5,895 nucleotides of DNA from Pseudomonadota bacterium (GCA_029571495.1 JAKPSO010000846.1:1-5895); one strand, 5' to 3'. Shown: positions 1 through 5,151, counted from the first letter of the stretch. Made by a program: numbers and translations. Notes: generated by a model from the sequence alone, not told the origin.

Positions 1-184
1 GCACCAACGCCGCCTGCGACACAACCGCCGCGAGCGAGCGTTCGGTATGTTGCATCGCGCCGGGCTCGATCGCGCCTTTGGGCGGCGCTGTGCCTGCCGT
101 TTGCGCCGTCGCGACTGTCGTCAACAATGCGCTTGCCGCGCCGACATTGAACACCCATTTTGCTGCGCGAAACCATCCGCTCAT
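1..184 (-). CDS. N-terminal fragment of an exported protein of unknown function (runs off left edge)
   Basis: Only the first 61 codons are in the window; the gene continues past position 1. The start is the ATG at 184-182, chosen because an AGGGAG Shine-Dalgarno (193-198, minus strand) lies 8 nt upstream. The N-terminus looks like a Sec signal peptide: basic residues (R6, K9), a hydrophobic stretch of about residues 10-25 (VFNVGAASALLTTVAT) and a probable cleavage after an A-x-A-like site near ATAQ-TAG. The mature part begins with a Pro/Gly/Ala-rich stretch (TAGTAPPKGAIEPG). It lies 31 bp downstream of the exported alpha/beta hydrolase on the same strand, so the two are probably co-transcribed and both act outside the cytoplasm. 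I do not recognise the family from this fragment. An exported enzyme or lipoprotein-like factor is possible, but no lipobox cysteine is visible. Confidence 0.72.
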   Translation of the reverse strand, partial: MSGWFRAAKWVFNVGAASALLTTVATAQTAGTAPPKGAIEPGAMQHTERSLAAVVSQAALV

Positions 185-192
185 CAGTCGCT

Positions 193-198
193 CTCCCT
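193..198 (-). promoter_or_regulatory. Ribosome binding site of the left-edge exported protein
   Basis: The minus strand reads AGGGAG 8 nt before the ATG at 184. It sits inside the 31-bp gap after the hydrolase stop codon and fixes the start of the partial gene. Confidence 0.6.
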
Positions 199-215
199 GC
201 AATTAGTGCGTGGTG

Positions 216-1334
216 TTACTTACCGAGTTTCGGCGCGCTCGCCAGCAGCTCTCCGACTTCTTTTTTCCAGAATATGGCGCGCGCCGTCGTGCCGTGACCG
301 GAGGTTTGCGGGCTTCCGGGGATCAACATAAGGCGAGCGTTTTTCACGCGCGCGATTTCGCGCTCCATCACGCCAAGCTCTGGCGGGTTGCGCTCGTCGT
401 CCGCGGAGTTGATCGCAAGCAGTGTCGCCTTAATACGATCCAAGTACGGCGACGGGTTGTAGTCGCGCGAAGAATCCCATTGGTACAGATGATCATTGGC
501 GTCACCCGCGAAGGGGCCGTTGAGACGTTCGTCAAGCAAGGCGTCGGCCTTCTCGCGCGTCGGCGCAAGGCGATAGGTCGCCTGATTGCCGCCGTTGGTC
601 GCGGTCGCATAAAACGCGGAGGCAAATTGCAGACTGCGCGGCTGCTTGGTGTAGTTGCCGTTCATCCATGCGGGGTCATTGCGGATGGAATCAACAATCA
701 AGCGCCGCATCATCCAATTACGCCCGGACATCTCGGTCGGCATCGACGCCATGGGCACAGCGATGTCCATCATGTCTGGGTATTTATGCGCCCAAATCCA
801 CGTCTGCATGCCGCCCATCGAGTTGCCGATCACCATGCGCAAATGCTTCACGCCGAGGTGTTCGGTCAGCAACCGATACTGCGCGTCGACCATGTCGTCG
901 TAGTTGTACTTCGGAAACTTGGTGCGCAATCCGTCTGAAGGTTTGCTCGATTTTCCCGTACCGATCGCGTCGGGCAGGATGATGTAATAGCGGCTCGCGT
1001 CGAGCGCTTGGCCGGGGCCGAAGAGCTCGCCGGCGAACGCCGGGTTGACCATGCCGACGCCCGATCCTGTGGTTCCGTGCAACACGAGCACGGGCTCCCC
1101 CGTCGGCGCACCGATTGTGATGTAGTTCAGACGCAGTTCCGGTAGCACTTCGCCGGTGTGGAACCGAAAATCTCGAACGACCCACGCACCGGATTTCGCG
1201 GCGGTGGCGGCCGCCACAGCTGTCGCGGTCGGTGTGTTGGTGGGCGTGGCTTGGGCGTGAGTCATCGACGGAAAAACTCCGAGCAGAAGCGCCGCGCTAC
1301 AAAGCGCGCGGGACATGGCGCTATTGAATTTCAT
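216..1334 (-). CDS. Exported alpha/beta hydrolase, homoserine O-acetyltransferase (MetX)-like
   Basis: A 372-aa protein with a Sec signal peptide (residues 1 to about 29: basic start, hydrophobic core around ALCSAALLLGVF, cleavage near THAQA). A Thr/Pro/Ala low-complexity linker (about 30-48) follows, then a complete alpha/beta-hydrolase domain. Visible elements are the oxyanion-region HGTTGSG (86-92), the LPDAIGTGKSS strand-loop (120-130), a nucleophile elbow G-N-S-M-G-G-M-Q with Ser172, a late acidic site NSADDE (Asp312 or Asp313) and a C-terminal GHGT with His347. Together these give a plausible Ser-Asp-His triad. The S-M-G-G-M-Q elbow and the overall order match the MetX-like branch. MetX itself is cytosolic and makes O-acetylhomoserine, whereas this protein is exported, so it is more likely an esterase or acyl hydrolase of unknown substrate. 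The start at 1334 is chosen over an in-frame ATG at 1388 because an ideal AAGGAGG lies 5 nt upstream and the signal peptide begins there. The next exported gene follows 31 bp later. Confidence 0.9.
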   Translation of the reverse strand: MKFNSAMSRALCSAALLLGVFPSMTHAQATPTNTPTATAVAAATAAKSGAWVVRDFRFHTGEVLPELRLNYITIGAPTGEPVLVLHGTTGSGVGMVNPAFAGELFGPGQALDASRYYIILPDAIGTGKSSKPSDGLRTKFPKYNYDDMVDAQYRLLTEHLGVKHLRMVIGNSMGGMQTWIWAHKYPDMMDIAVPMASMPTEMSGRNWMMRRLIVDSIRNDPAWMNGNYTKQPRSLQFASAFYATATNGGNQATYRLAPTREKADALLDERLNGPFAGDANDHLYQWDSSRDYNPSPYLDRIKATLLAINSADDERNPPELGVMEREIARVKNARLMLIPGSPQTSGHGTTARAIFWKKEVGELLASAPKLGK

Positions 1335-1339
1335 TTCGT

Positions 1340-1346
1340 CCTCCTT
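1340..1346 (-). promoter_or_regulatory. Strong ribosome binding site deciding the hydrolase start
   Basis: The minus strand reads AAGGAGG 5 nt before the ATG at 1334. This is a near-perfect anti-16S match. It shows that the first 18 codons of the longer possible frame (from 1388) are not translated as part of the protein. Confidence 0.8.
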
Positions 1347-1373
1347 GGTGATCGCGCATTGTGACGGACGCAC

Positions 1374-1404
1374 GGGCTCAGCAAACACTTGCAGCCCGAT
1401 TTTT
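1374..1404 (+). terminator. Hairpin plus T-run, terminator-like when read on the plus strand
   Basis: On the plus strand GGGCT (1374-1378) pairs with AGCCC (1393-1397) and GCAA (1381-1384) pairs with TTGC (1389-1392). The loop is ACAC, with a 2-nt bulge (CA). Five Ts follow at 1400-1404. This has the layout of an intrinsic terminator, yet no plus-strand gene ends here; both flanking genes are on the minus strand. It could stop antisense transcription. Read on the minus strand it is a hairpin in the 78-bp spacer between the acetyltransferase stop and the hydrolase ribosome binding site, where it might set mRNA ends or stability. The T-run is short, so this is tentative. Confidence 0.4.
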
Positions 1405-1412
1405 GGTCAACG

Positions 1413-1973
1413 CTACGTTGCAGCGCCGCACCACTCGCGTTTGAGCAAACCAAACGTCACCACGTCTATCGGCGTGCCCCGGTTCATCCAGCGCTCCCGC
1501 GCGCGGCCTTCGCGCGTGAAGCCGAGTCGCTCCAACAGTGCGAGCGACGCAACGTTGTTGGGGTCAACTTCAGCTTCAATACGGCGCAGCGCCATCACCG
1601 TGAAGGCTTGATCAAGCAATGCGCGCAGCGCTTCGAACATATATCCGCCACCCCAACGCGCTCGCCCCAGCACATACCCAAGCTCCGCGCGGGCACTGCC
1701 CTCATCGTGGCGAAAAATGAGGCAGGTGCCGATTGCTTGGTCGCTGCCCTTGTCTGCGACCACGAACTGCCACGCGGTGCCGGAGGCCTGACTTTTTTCA
1801 ACGCGCTGCATCCACGCCTCGGCGTCGTCCAAGTTCTGCCATGTCGCGTACGGCAAGAATTGCGTCACGCCGTCATCACTGTTGACGTGCAGCAACGCTG
1901 GCAAGTCGCCACGCGTGACACGTCGCACACGAAGGCGTGCGGTCTCGAACGGATCAGGAGCGATCAGCGACAT
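1413..1973 (-). CDS. GNAT-family N-acetyltransferase, RimJ/RimL type
   Basis: A 186-aa protein, full length for a single-domain GNAT enzyme. These transfer acetyl from acetyl-CoA to an amine, often a protein N-terminus in the RimJ/RimL/Acetyltransf_3 branch, or to a small molecule. Visible motifs are the opening ETARLRVRR strand (10-18), typical of this branch. The acetyl-CoA pyrophosphate-binding segment ELGYVLGRARWGGGYMFEAL (97-116) has the W-G-x-G-Y-x-x-E-A pattern. A late motif VDPNNVASLALLERLGF (136-152) corresponds to the N-x-x-S-x-x-x-L-E-k-x-G-F signature. The start ATG at 1973 lies 18 bp after the DinB-like gene's stop on the same strand, so the two are probably one transcript. The only Shine-Dalgarno-like stretch is GGAAGG about 11 nt upstream, longer than ideal, and it lies inside a 15-bp palindrome. 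The acceptor substrate cannot be predicted. No cargo or resistance context is present. Confidence 0.9.
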   Translation of the reverse strand: MSLIAPDPFETARLRVRRVTRGDLPALLHVNSDDGVTQFLPYATWQNLDDAEAWMQRVEKSQASGTAWQFVVADKGSDQAIGTCLIFRHDEGSARAELGYVLGRARWGGGYMFEALRALLDQAFTVMALRRIEAEVDPNNVASLALLERLGFTREGRARERWMNRGTPIDVVTFGLLKREWCGAAT

Positions 1974-1977
1974 GCGG

Positions 1978-1992
1978 GCGGAAGCCTTCCGC
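1978..1992. repeat. 15-bp palindrome at the DinB-like/GNAT gene junction
   Basis: GCGGAAG and CTTCCGC form perfect 7-bp arms around one central base. The element covers the GNAT gene's GGAAG-type ribosome binding site and touches the final base of the upstream gene's TAG (1992-1994). With a one-base centre it cannot fold as a perfect hairpin, so it would be a protein site or chance; a shorter stem is possible in RNA. Confidence 0.35.
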
Positions 1993-2501
1993 TATGCGCG
2001 TTCGCGGCGCTTTGGCTCGCTCGTATGCAAAAAGATCGTGTAGAGATCACGCGGCGGCGGAACGCCAGCGCTCGCCATGAAGCGCCCGACGCCGCCGCGA
2101 TGGTAGGCACCGTGCAGCGTAACGTGGGTGAGCATTTCTTCGCGCGTCATGCGCCCAGTGAGGCCGTCCGTAAACGAAAACGCGATGGACTGAGCGAGCG
2201 CGGCGTCGGTGACATTGCTCACGTAATCAACGTACCACTGATCAGTCTCCGCCACCGCGAAATGCAGCGCGTCGAGCGTCGGCGTTTCGTCGGTGTTGGT
2301 GGCCGTGTACTCGTGCGCGACGCCCGTCAGATGCGCCGCGAAGATGCGATCCACGACGTAGATGTGGTTCAACAAGCGAATCGCCGAGTGCCGCTCGGTC
2401 GGATGCGTCGCCTCGTCAAGCTTCTGCATCTCGGCGAACAGCGCCGCGTTCGACCAGGCCTTGTACTTGAACTGCGAGAGGAGAAGATTTTTTGTGCTCA
2501 T
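1992..2501 (-). CDS. DinB-family protein (putative metal-dependent four-helix protein)
   Basis: A 169-aa protein of the DinB/YfiT-like superfamily, about the normal size for a single four-helix-bundle domain. It is unrelated to DNA polymerase IV, which shares the name. Family hallmarks are the opening LLLSQFKYKAWSN (7-18), the helix-2 motif LLNHIYVVDRIF (43-54) with His46 and Asp51, and the helix-4 motif HVTLHGAYHRGGVGRFM (126-142) with His130 and His134. His46, His130 and His134 fit the divalent-metal triad of the family. Family members include thiol- or bacillithiol-dependent transferases and maleylpyruvate-isomerase-like enzymes; the reaction here is unknown. The start is set at 2501 (MSTKNLLLSQ) because it matches where the family normally begins. 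An in-frame ATG at 2567 would add 22 residues without family features. No clear Shine-Dalgarno precedes 2501. It is first in the minus-strand unit, 18 bp ahead of the GNAT gene. Confidence 0.87.
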   Translation of the reverse strand: MSTKNLLLSQFKYKAWSNAALFAEMQKLDEATHPTERHSAIRLLNHIYVVDRIFAAHLTGVAHEYTATNTDETPTLDALHFAVAETDQWYVDYVSNVTDAALAQSIAFSFTDGLTGRMTREEMLTHVTLHGAYHRGGVGRFMASAGVPPPRDLYTIFLHTSEPKRRERA

Positions 2502-2522
2502 GGCGACGATTATGAGCGAACA

Positions 2523-2544
2523 GCGCAGCTCCAGTGCGCTGCGC
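2523..2544 (-). repeat. Hairpin-forming inverted repeat in the leader of the DinB-like gene
   Basis: GCGCAGC (2523-2529) and GCTGCGC (2538-2544) are perfect 7-bp arms around an 8-nt loop. It starts 22 bp before the chosen ATG on the minus strand. In the leader RNA it would form a GC-rich stem close to the start. It may also simply reflect the GC-rich base composition. Confidence 0.4.
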
Positions 2545-2568
2545 GTTCGTGAACAAAACGTCGTCATC

Positions 2569-2684
2569 AGCTTTTTGCCTGCATCGTCCGTTTGGCGGTC
2601 GTTACAACGATAAAAAACTTAATCTCGACTATTAACAGAATAGCCCTATATCGACGGCTTGACGGTCACTTCAGGCAAAAAGCT
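2569..2684. repeat. Pair of opposed 13-bp repeats (CAGGCAAAAAGCT) in the divergent region
   Basis: AGCTTTTTGCCTG at 2569-2581 is the exact reverse complement of CAGGCAAAAAGCT at 2672-2684. The two copies are separated by 90 bp, with centres 103 bp apart. Each copy reads CAGGCAAAAAGCT in the direction of the gene it faces. The distance is close to a whole number of helical turns (about 9.8 at 10.5 bp per turn), so a looping regulator is possible. They could also be the ends of a tiny mobile relic, but I see no target-site duplication. Confidence 0.65.
2607..2635 (-). promoter_or_regulatory. Candidate promoter for the DinB-like/GNAT unit
   Basis: The minus strand reads TTAATA (plus 2630-2635), a 17-bp spacer, then TATCGT (plus 2607-2612). 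Each hexamer matches 4 of 6 sigma-70 consensus bases. Transcription would begin near 2600, giving a leader of about 100 nt that contains one 13-bp repeat and the 2523-2544 hairpin. A CATAAT at 2508-2513 (minus strand) close to the ATG is an alternative that would give a nearly leaderless mRNA, but it lacks a -35 box. Confidence 0.3.
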
Positions 2685-2689
2685 ATAGG
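2659..2689 (+). promoter_or_regulatory. Candidate upstream promoter for the kinase-dehydrogenase-ligase unit
   Basis: TTGACG (2659-2664, 5 of 6 consensus) is followed by a 19-bp spacer and TATAGG (2684-2689, 4 of 6). The spacer is longer than optimal. Transcription would start near 2696, and the second 13-bp repeat (2672-2684) would lie inside the promoter. Confidence 0.28.
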
Positions 2690-2710
2690 TCATAGGCCGC
2701 GCGTCGAACC

Positions 2711-2722
2711 GGGGTTTACCCC
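2711..2722. repeat. GGGG-TTTA-CCCC palindrome
   Basis: Two 4-bp arms flank TTTA. It sits just ahead of the operator-like repeat at 2730-2754 and covers the TTTACC that would be the -35 of the proximal promoter candidate. It may be a small operator or a weak stem; short arms make chance possible. Confidence 0.35.
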
Positions 2723-2744
2723 AATCACCTAATTGTCGTATTGT
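2715..2744 (+). promoter_or_regulatory. Candidate proximal promoter for the kinase gene
   Basis: TTTACC (2715-2720) and TATTGT (2739-2744) each match 4 of 6 sigma-70 consensus bases with an 18-bp spacer. Transcription would begin near 2751, only about 9 nt before the ATG. That fits the absence of a Shine-Dalgarno (leaderless or near-leaderless message). The operator-like repeat would overlap the -10 and start site, the usual place for a repressor. Confidence 0.3.
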
Positions 2745-2754
2745 CCGACAATTA
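2730..2754. promoter_or_regulatory. Operator-like inverted repeat upstream of the kinase gene
   Basis: TAATTGTCG (2730-2738) and CGACAATTA (2746-2754) are perfect 9-bp arms around a 7-bp spacer. The spacer carries part of a further ATTGTC. The hexamer therefore occurs at 2732-2737 and 2740-2745 as direct copies 8 bp apart, and inverted (GACAAT) at 2747-2752. The site ends 5 bp before the ATG at 2760. Size and symmetry suit a dimeric repressor, for instance of the TetR type common in acyl-CoA catabolism, but no regulator gene is in the window and I cannot match the sequence to a known box. Confidence 0.6.
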
Positions 2755-2759
2755 TTCGC

Positions 2760-3899
2760 ATGGATTTTTGCTTGCCCGCCTCGTCAACCGCGTCTGGCCT
2801 GAACCTCGGCGCGCTTACGGCATGGTTGCGCCCTCGCCTGCCGGACTTCGTGCGCGACATTCAGGTGCAGCGCGTCGACGGCGGCCAAAGCAATCCTTCG
2901 TGGATCTTGCGTAGCGCGCAGCGGGCGTGGGTGTTGCGCGCGAAGCCCGGGCCCAAGGCCGCGTTGATGCCGTCGGCCCACGCGATTGAACGCGAATTCG
3001 CGGTCATGCAAGCGCTGCAAAACTCCGGCGTGCCGGTGCCGCGAACGCGCGTGCTGTGCGAAGACGAATCGGTGATCGGCGTCGCGTTTTACGTGATGGA
3101 TTTCGTCGAGGGCCGCATCTTTCGCGACGCCACGCTGCCCGCCGTGCCGCGCGAAGATCGCGCCGCGTACTTCTTCGAGGCGAACCGCGTGCTCGCAGCG
3201 CTGCACCGCGTCGACTGGCGCGCGGCGGGCCTGCAAGACTTCGGTCGCCATGACGGCTACTTCGCTCGCTTGATCCGCCGCTGGACGCAGCAGTACGAAC
3301 AAGGCGTGAGCGCGCCCTCGCATCGCATCGACGCGATGGAGCGTTTAGCAAAGTGGCTGCCGGACAACGTGCCGCACGGTGCGGACGAAAGCGCACATAC
3401 GCGCATCACGCATGGCGACTATCGGCTCGAAAACATGATCTTTCATCCAACGCGTCCCGAAGTGATCGCGGTGTTGGATTGGGAACTCTCAACGCTCGGC
3501 CATCCGCTCAGTGACCTTGCCTACAACTGCCTCGCGTGGCACATGCCGCAGGGCATTTTGCGTGGCTACGCCGATGCGGATTTGGCAGCGCTCGGCATTC
3601 CGAGCGAAGCCGATTACGTTGCGCGCTACTGCCCACAGGCGGGGCTCGACTGCGCCGATGTGATGCGCGATTGGCCGTTCTATTTGGCGTTCAATCTGTT
3701 TCGCCTCGCCGCTATCTTGCACGGCATCGGTGCGCGCGTTCGTGACGGCACGGCCTCAAGCGCCAGCGCGAGCGAAATCGCTCGCATGGCGGAACCCGTT
3801 GCCACATGGGGCTGGGCTATCGCCGAACGTCACGCGCCGCAATCTCGCACTACCCACCATCTCGCATCGCCCACGAAAGCACCTCATGCAATTCTTTGA
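2760..3899 (+). CDS. APH-fold phosphotransferase, ACAD11 kinase-domain / LvaA-like
   Basis: A 379-aa cytosolic kinase-fold protein. Elements in order are the nucleotide-loop GGQSNPSW (41-48), the WVLRAKP strand (57-63) and EREF (77-80) for the conserved acidic partner. The hinge YVMDFVEG (111-118) is followed by the catalytic loop HGDYRLENMIFHP (218-230) with Asp220 and Asn225, and the metal-binding LDWELSTLGHPLSDLAY (239-255) with Asp240. All kinase residues look intact. The H-G-D-Y-R-x-E-N and LDWE-TLGHPL-D-A wording is that of the acyl-CoA-dehydrogenase-associated APH branch, not of antibiotic-resistance enzymes. Relatives phosphorylate the hydroxyl of 4-hydroxyacyl-CoAs (human ACAD11 N-terminal domain, LvaA of P. 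putida). That function is inferred here from family and context. The frame opens after TAA at 2730-2732. The ATG at 2760 is preferred to TTG at 2733, which lies inside the operator-like repeat. There is no obvious Shine-Dalgarno. The end overlaps the dehydrogenase start by 14 nt. Confidence 0.9.
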   Translation: MDFCLPASSTASGLNLGALTAWLRPRLPDFVRDIQVQRVDGGQSNPSWILRSAQRAWVLRAKPGPKAALMPSAHAIEREFAVMQALQNSGVPVPRTRVLCEDESVIGVAFYVMDFVEGRIFRDATLPAVPREDRAAYFFEANRVLAALHRVDWRAAGLQDFGRHDGYFARLIRRWTQQYEQGVSAPSHRIDAMERLAKWLPDNVPHGADESAHTRITHGDYRLENMIFHPTRPEVIAVLDWELSTLGHPLSDLAYNCLAWHMPQGILRGYADADLAALGIPSEADYVARYCPQAGLDCADVMRDWPFYLAFNLFRLAAILHGIGARVRDGTASSASASEIARMAEPVATWGWAIAERHAPQSRTTHHLASPTKAPHAIL

Positions 3900-5151
3900 A
3901 GAATCCGACCGCGCCCGTGACTTGCGCACAAAACTGCTGGCGTTTATGGATGAACACATTTATCCGAACGACGCACACGTTTGGAAAGAGGCCGCAGCGC
4001 AGCGCTGGGATAGCGAGGCGGGCTGGACGACCTGCCCGACGGTCGCGCGCCTGAAAGTCTTGGCACGCGAGGCGGGGTTGTGGAACCTATTTCTGCCGCA
4101 CTCGCCGCGCGCGCCACAAGGGCTCTCGAATTTTGAATACGCGCCGCTCTGCGAAGTGATGGGTCGCGTGCATTGGGCGAGCGAAGTATTCAATTGCTCC
4201 GCGCCCGATACTGGCAACATGGAAACGCTGGACCGTTACGCCAGCGAATCGCTCAAAGATCGTTGGCTTGAGCCGCTACTGCGTGGCGAGATTCGCTCGG
4301 CGTTTTTGATGACCGAACCGGCCGTTGCATCCTCCGACGCGACCAATATTCAATGCGAGATACGCCGCGATGGTGACGATTACGTCATCAACGGACGCAA
4401 GTGGTGGTCAACCGGCGCCGGCAGCAAACACTGCAAAGTGTTCATCGTGATGGGCAAGAGCAACCCGGACGCCGCGCGTCATGCGCAGCAGTCGATGATC
4501 GTGGTGCCTGCTGATGCGCCCGGCGTGACCGTTGTGCGGCCGGTGCCTGTGTTTGGATTCGACCACGCGCCGCACGGCCACATGGAAGTGCTTCTTGAAA
4601 ACGTACGTGTGCCTGCCGATCACATTTTGCTCGGTGAAGGTCGCGGTTTCGAGATTGCGCAAGGGCGTTTGGGGCCGGGCCGCATTCATCACTGCATGCG
4701 CTCGATCGGCGCGGCCGAGCACGCATTTGAGTTGATGTGCAAGCGCTTGAGCGAGCGCGTGGCGTTTGGCAAATCGATCAGTGAGCAAGGCGTGTGGCAC
4801 GAGCGCATCGCCGAGTCGCGCTGCATGATCGAACAAGCGCGCCTGCTCACCCTCAAAGCCGCGTGGATGATGGACAAAGTGGGCAACAAAGCGGCGCAAG
4901 GTGAAATCGCGATGATCAAAATTGTCGCGCCAAGCATGGCCTGCAAGGTCATTGATTGGGCGATCCAAGCGCACGGTGGGGCAGGCGTTTCTAACGACAC
5001 GCCGCTCGCCTTTTCGTACTCCGACCAGCGCACGCTGCGCCTCGCCGATGGTCCCGACGAAGTGCACCGTCAAGCGCTTGCAAAGCTCGAACTCGCGCGC
5101 CTAGGGTTACGCAAGAAGTCGGTCGCGATGCCCGTGACGCGCGGCTGCTAG
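3886..5151 (+). CDS. Acyl-CoA dehydrogenase, ACAD10/11-like (LvaC-like)
   Basis: A 421-aa flavoprotein of usual family length. An N-terminal helical domain is followed by the flavin/substrate segment FLMTEPAVASSDATNI (140-155), a middle beta domain with WWSTGAGSKHCKVFIVMG (173-190) and ENVRVPADHILLGEGRGFEIAQGRLGPGRIHH (238-269). The C-terminal domain has RVAFGK (291-296), the FAD-contact QAHGGAGVSNDTPLA (361-375) and LRLADGPDEVHR (384-395). At the place of the usual catalytic Glu (YEGT in medium-chain enzymes) it has Asp388 in ADGP, the wording of the ACAD10/11-like branch. Such enzymes handle 4-phosphoacyl-CoAs made by the partner kinase, yielding an acyl-CoA that enters beta-oxidation. This role is inferred from family and neighbour. 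ATG at 3886 is chosen because the family starts with a short helix like MQFFEESDRAR; an upstream in-frame start at 3730 would only translate kinase-gene sequence. The 14-nt overlap and weak ribosome site suggest coupled translation. Confidence 0.93.
   Translation: MQFFEESDRARDLRTKLLAFMDEHIYPNDAHVWKEAAAQRWDSEAGWTTCPTVARLKVLAREAGLWNLFLPHSPRAPQGLSNFEYAPLCEVMGRVHWASEVFNCSAPDTGNMETLDRYASESLKDRWLEPLLRGEIRSAFLMTEPAVASSDATNIQCEIRRDGDDYVINGRKWWSTGAGSKHCKVFIVMGKSNPDAARHAQQSMIVVPADAPGVTVVRPVPVFGFDHAPHGHMEVLLENVRVPADHILLGEGRGFEIAQGRLGPGRIHHCMRSIGAAEHAFELMCKRLSERVAFGKSISEQGVWHERIAESRCMIEQARLLTLKAAWMMDKVGNKAAQGEIAMIKIVAPSMACKVIDWAIQAHGGAGVSNDTPLAFSYSDQRTLRLADGPDEVHRQALAKLELARLGLRKKSVAMPVTRGC

Larger units (their letters stand above)
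2502..2759. other. Divergent intergenic control region
   Basis: This 258-bp stretch lies between the starts of the minus-strand DinB-like gene and the plus-strand kinase gene, so promoters for both units should be here. Bases about 2600-2700 are visibly richer in A/T than the coding DNA around them. It carries several inverted repeats and weak promoter-like hexamers on both strands, listed separately. I see no convincing small gene or RNA in it. Confidence 0.75.

Noticed and set aside
210..938. A 242-codon plus-strand open frame opposite the hydrolase gene
   Set aside because: The hydrolase on the minus strand has a signal peptide, a catalytic triad and an ideal ribosome site; the opposite frame has none.
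216..1334. Assignment as metX, homoserine O-acetyltransferase
   Set aside because: The signal peptide, linker and lack of methionine-pathway neighbours argue against it; only a family-level call is justified.
1335..1388. N-terminal extension of the hydrolase by 18 residues
   Set aside because: The extension would place non-hydrophobic residues before the signal peptide and would pass over the AAGGAGG ribosome site.
1389..2552. A long plus-strand open frame (387 codons) opposite the GNAT and DinB-like genes
   Set aside because: The minus-strand frames give clear protein families with all key motifs. The plus-strand translation is Arg/His/Val-rich, low in recognisable structure and is a GC-rich antisense shadow.
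2569..2684. A miniature transposable element bounded by the 13-bp inverted repeats
   Set aside because: No flanking target-site duplication is visible and the interior has no element-like features; kept only as an alternative under the repeat finding.
2784..3323. A 179-codon minus-strand open frame inside the kinase gene
   Set aside because: Antisense shadow of the kinase; no ribosome site and no family features.
3730..3885. N-terminal extension of the dehydrogenase by 52 residues
   Set aside because: These codons overlap the kinase C-terminus, do not resemble the dehydrogenase family start, and ATG 3886 fits the family length.
2760..3899. Aminoglycoside-resistance kinase
   Set aside because: It shares the APH fold, but the sequence wording and the dehydrogenase/ligase neighbours fit the acyl-CoA-associated branch.
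4408..5073. A 221-codon minus-strand open frame inside the dehydrogenase gene
   Set aside because: It lies wholly within a well-supported dehydrogenase and has His/Arg-rich shadow composition with no motif.
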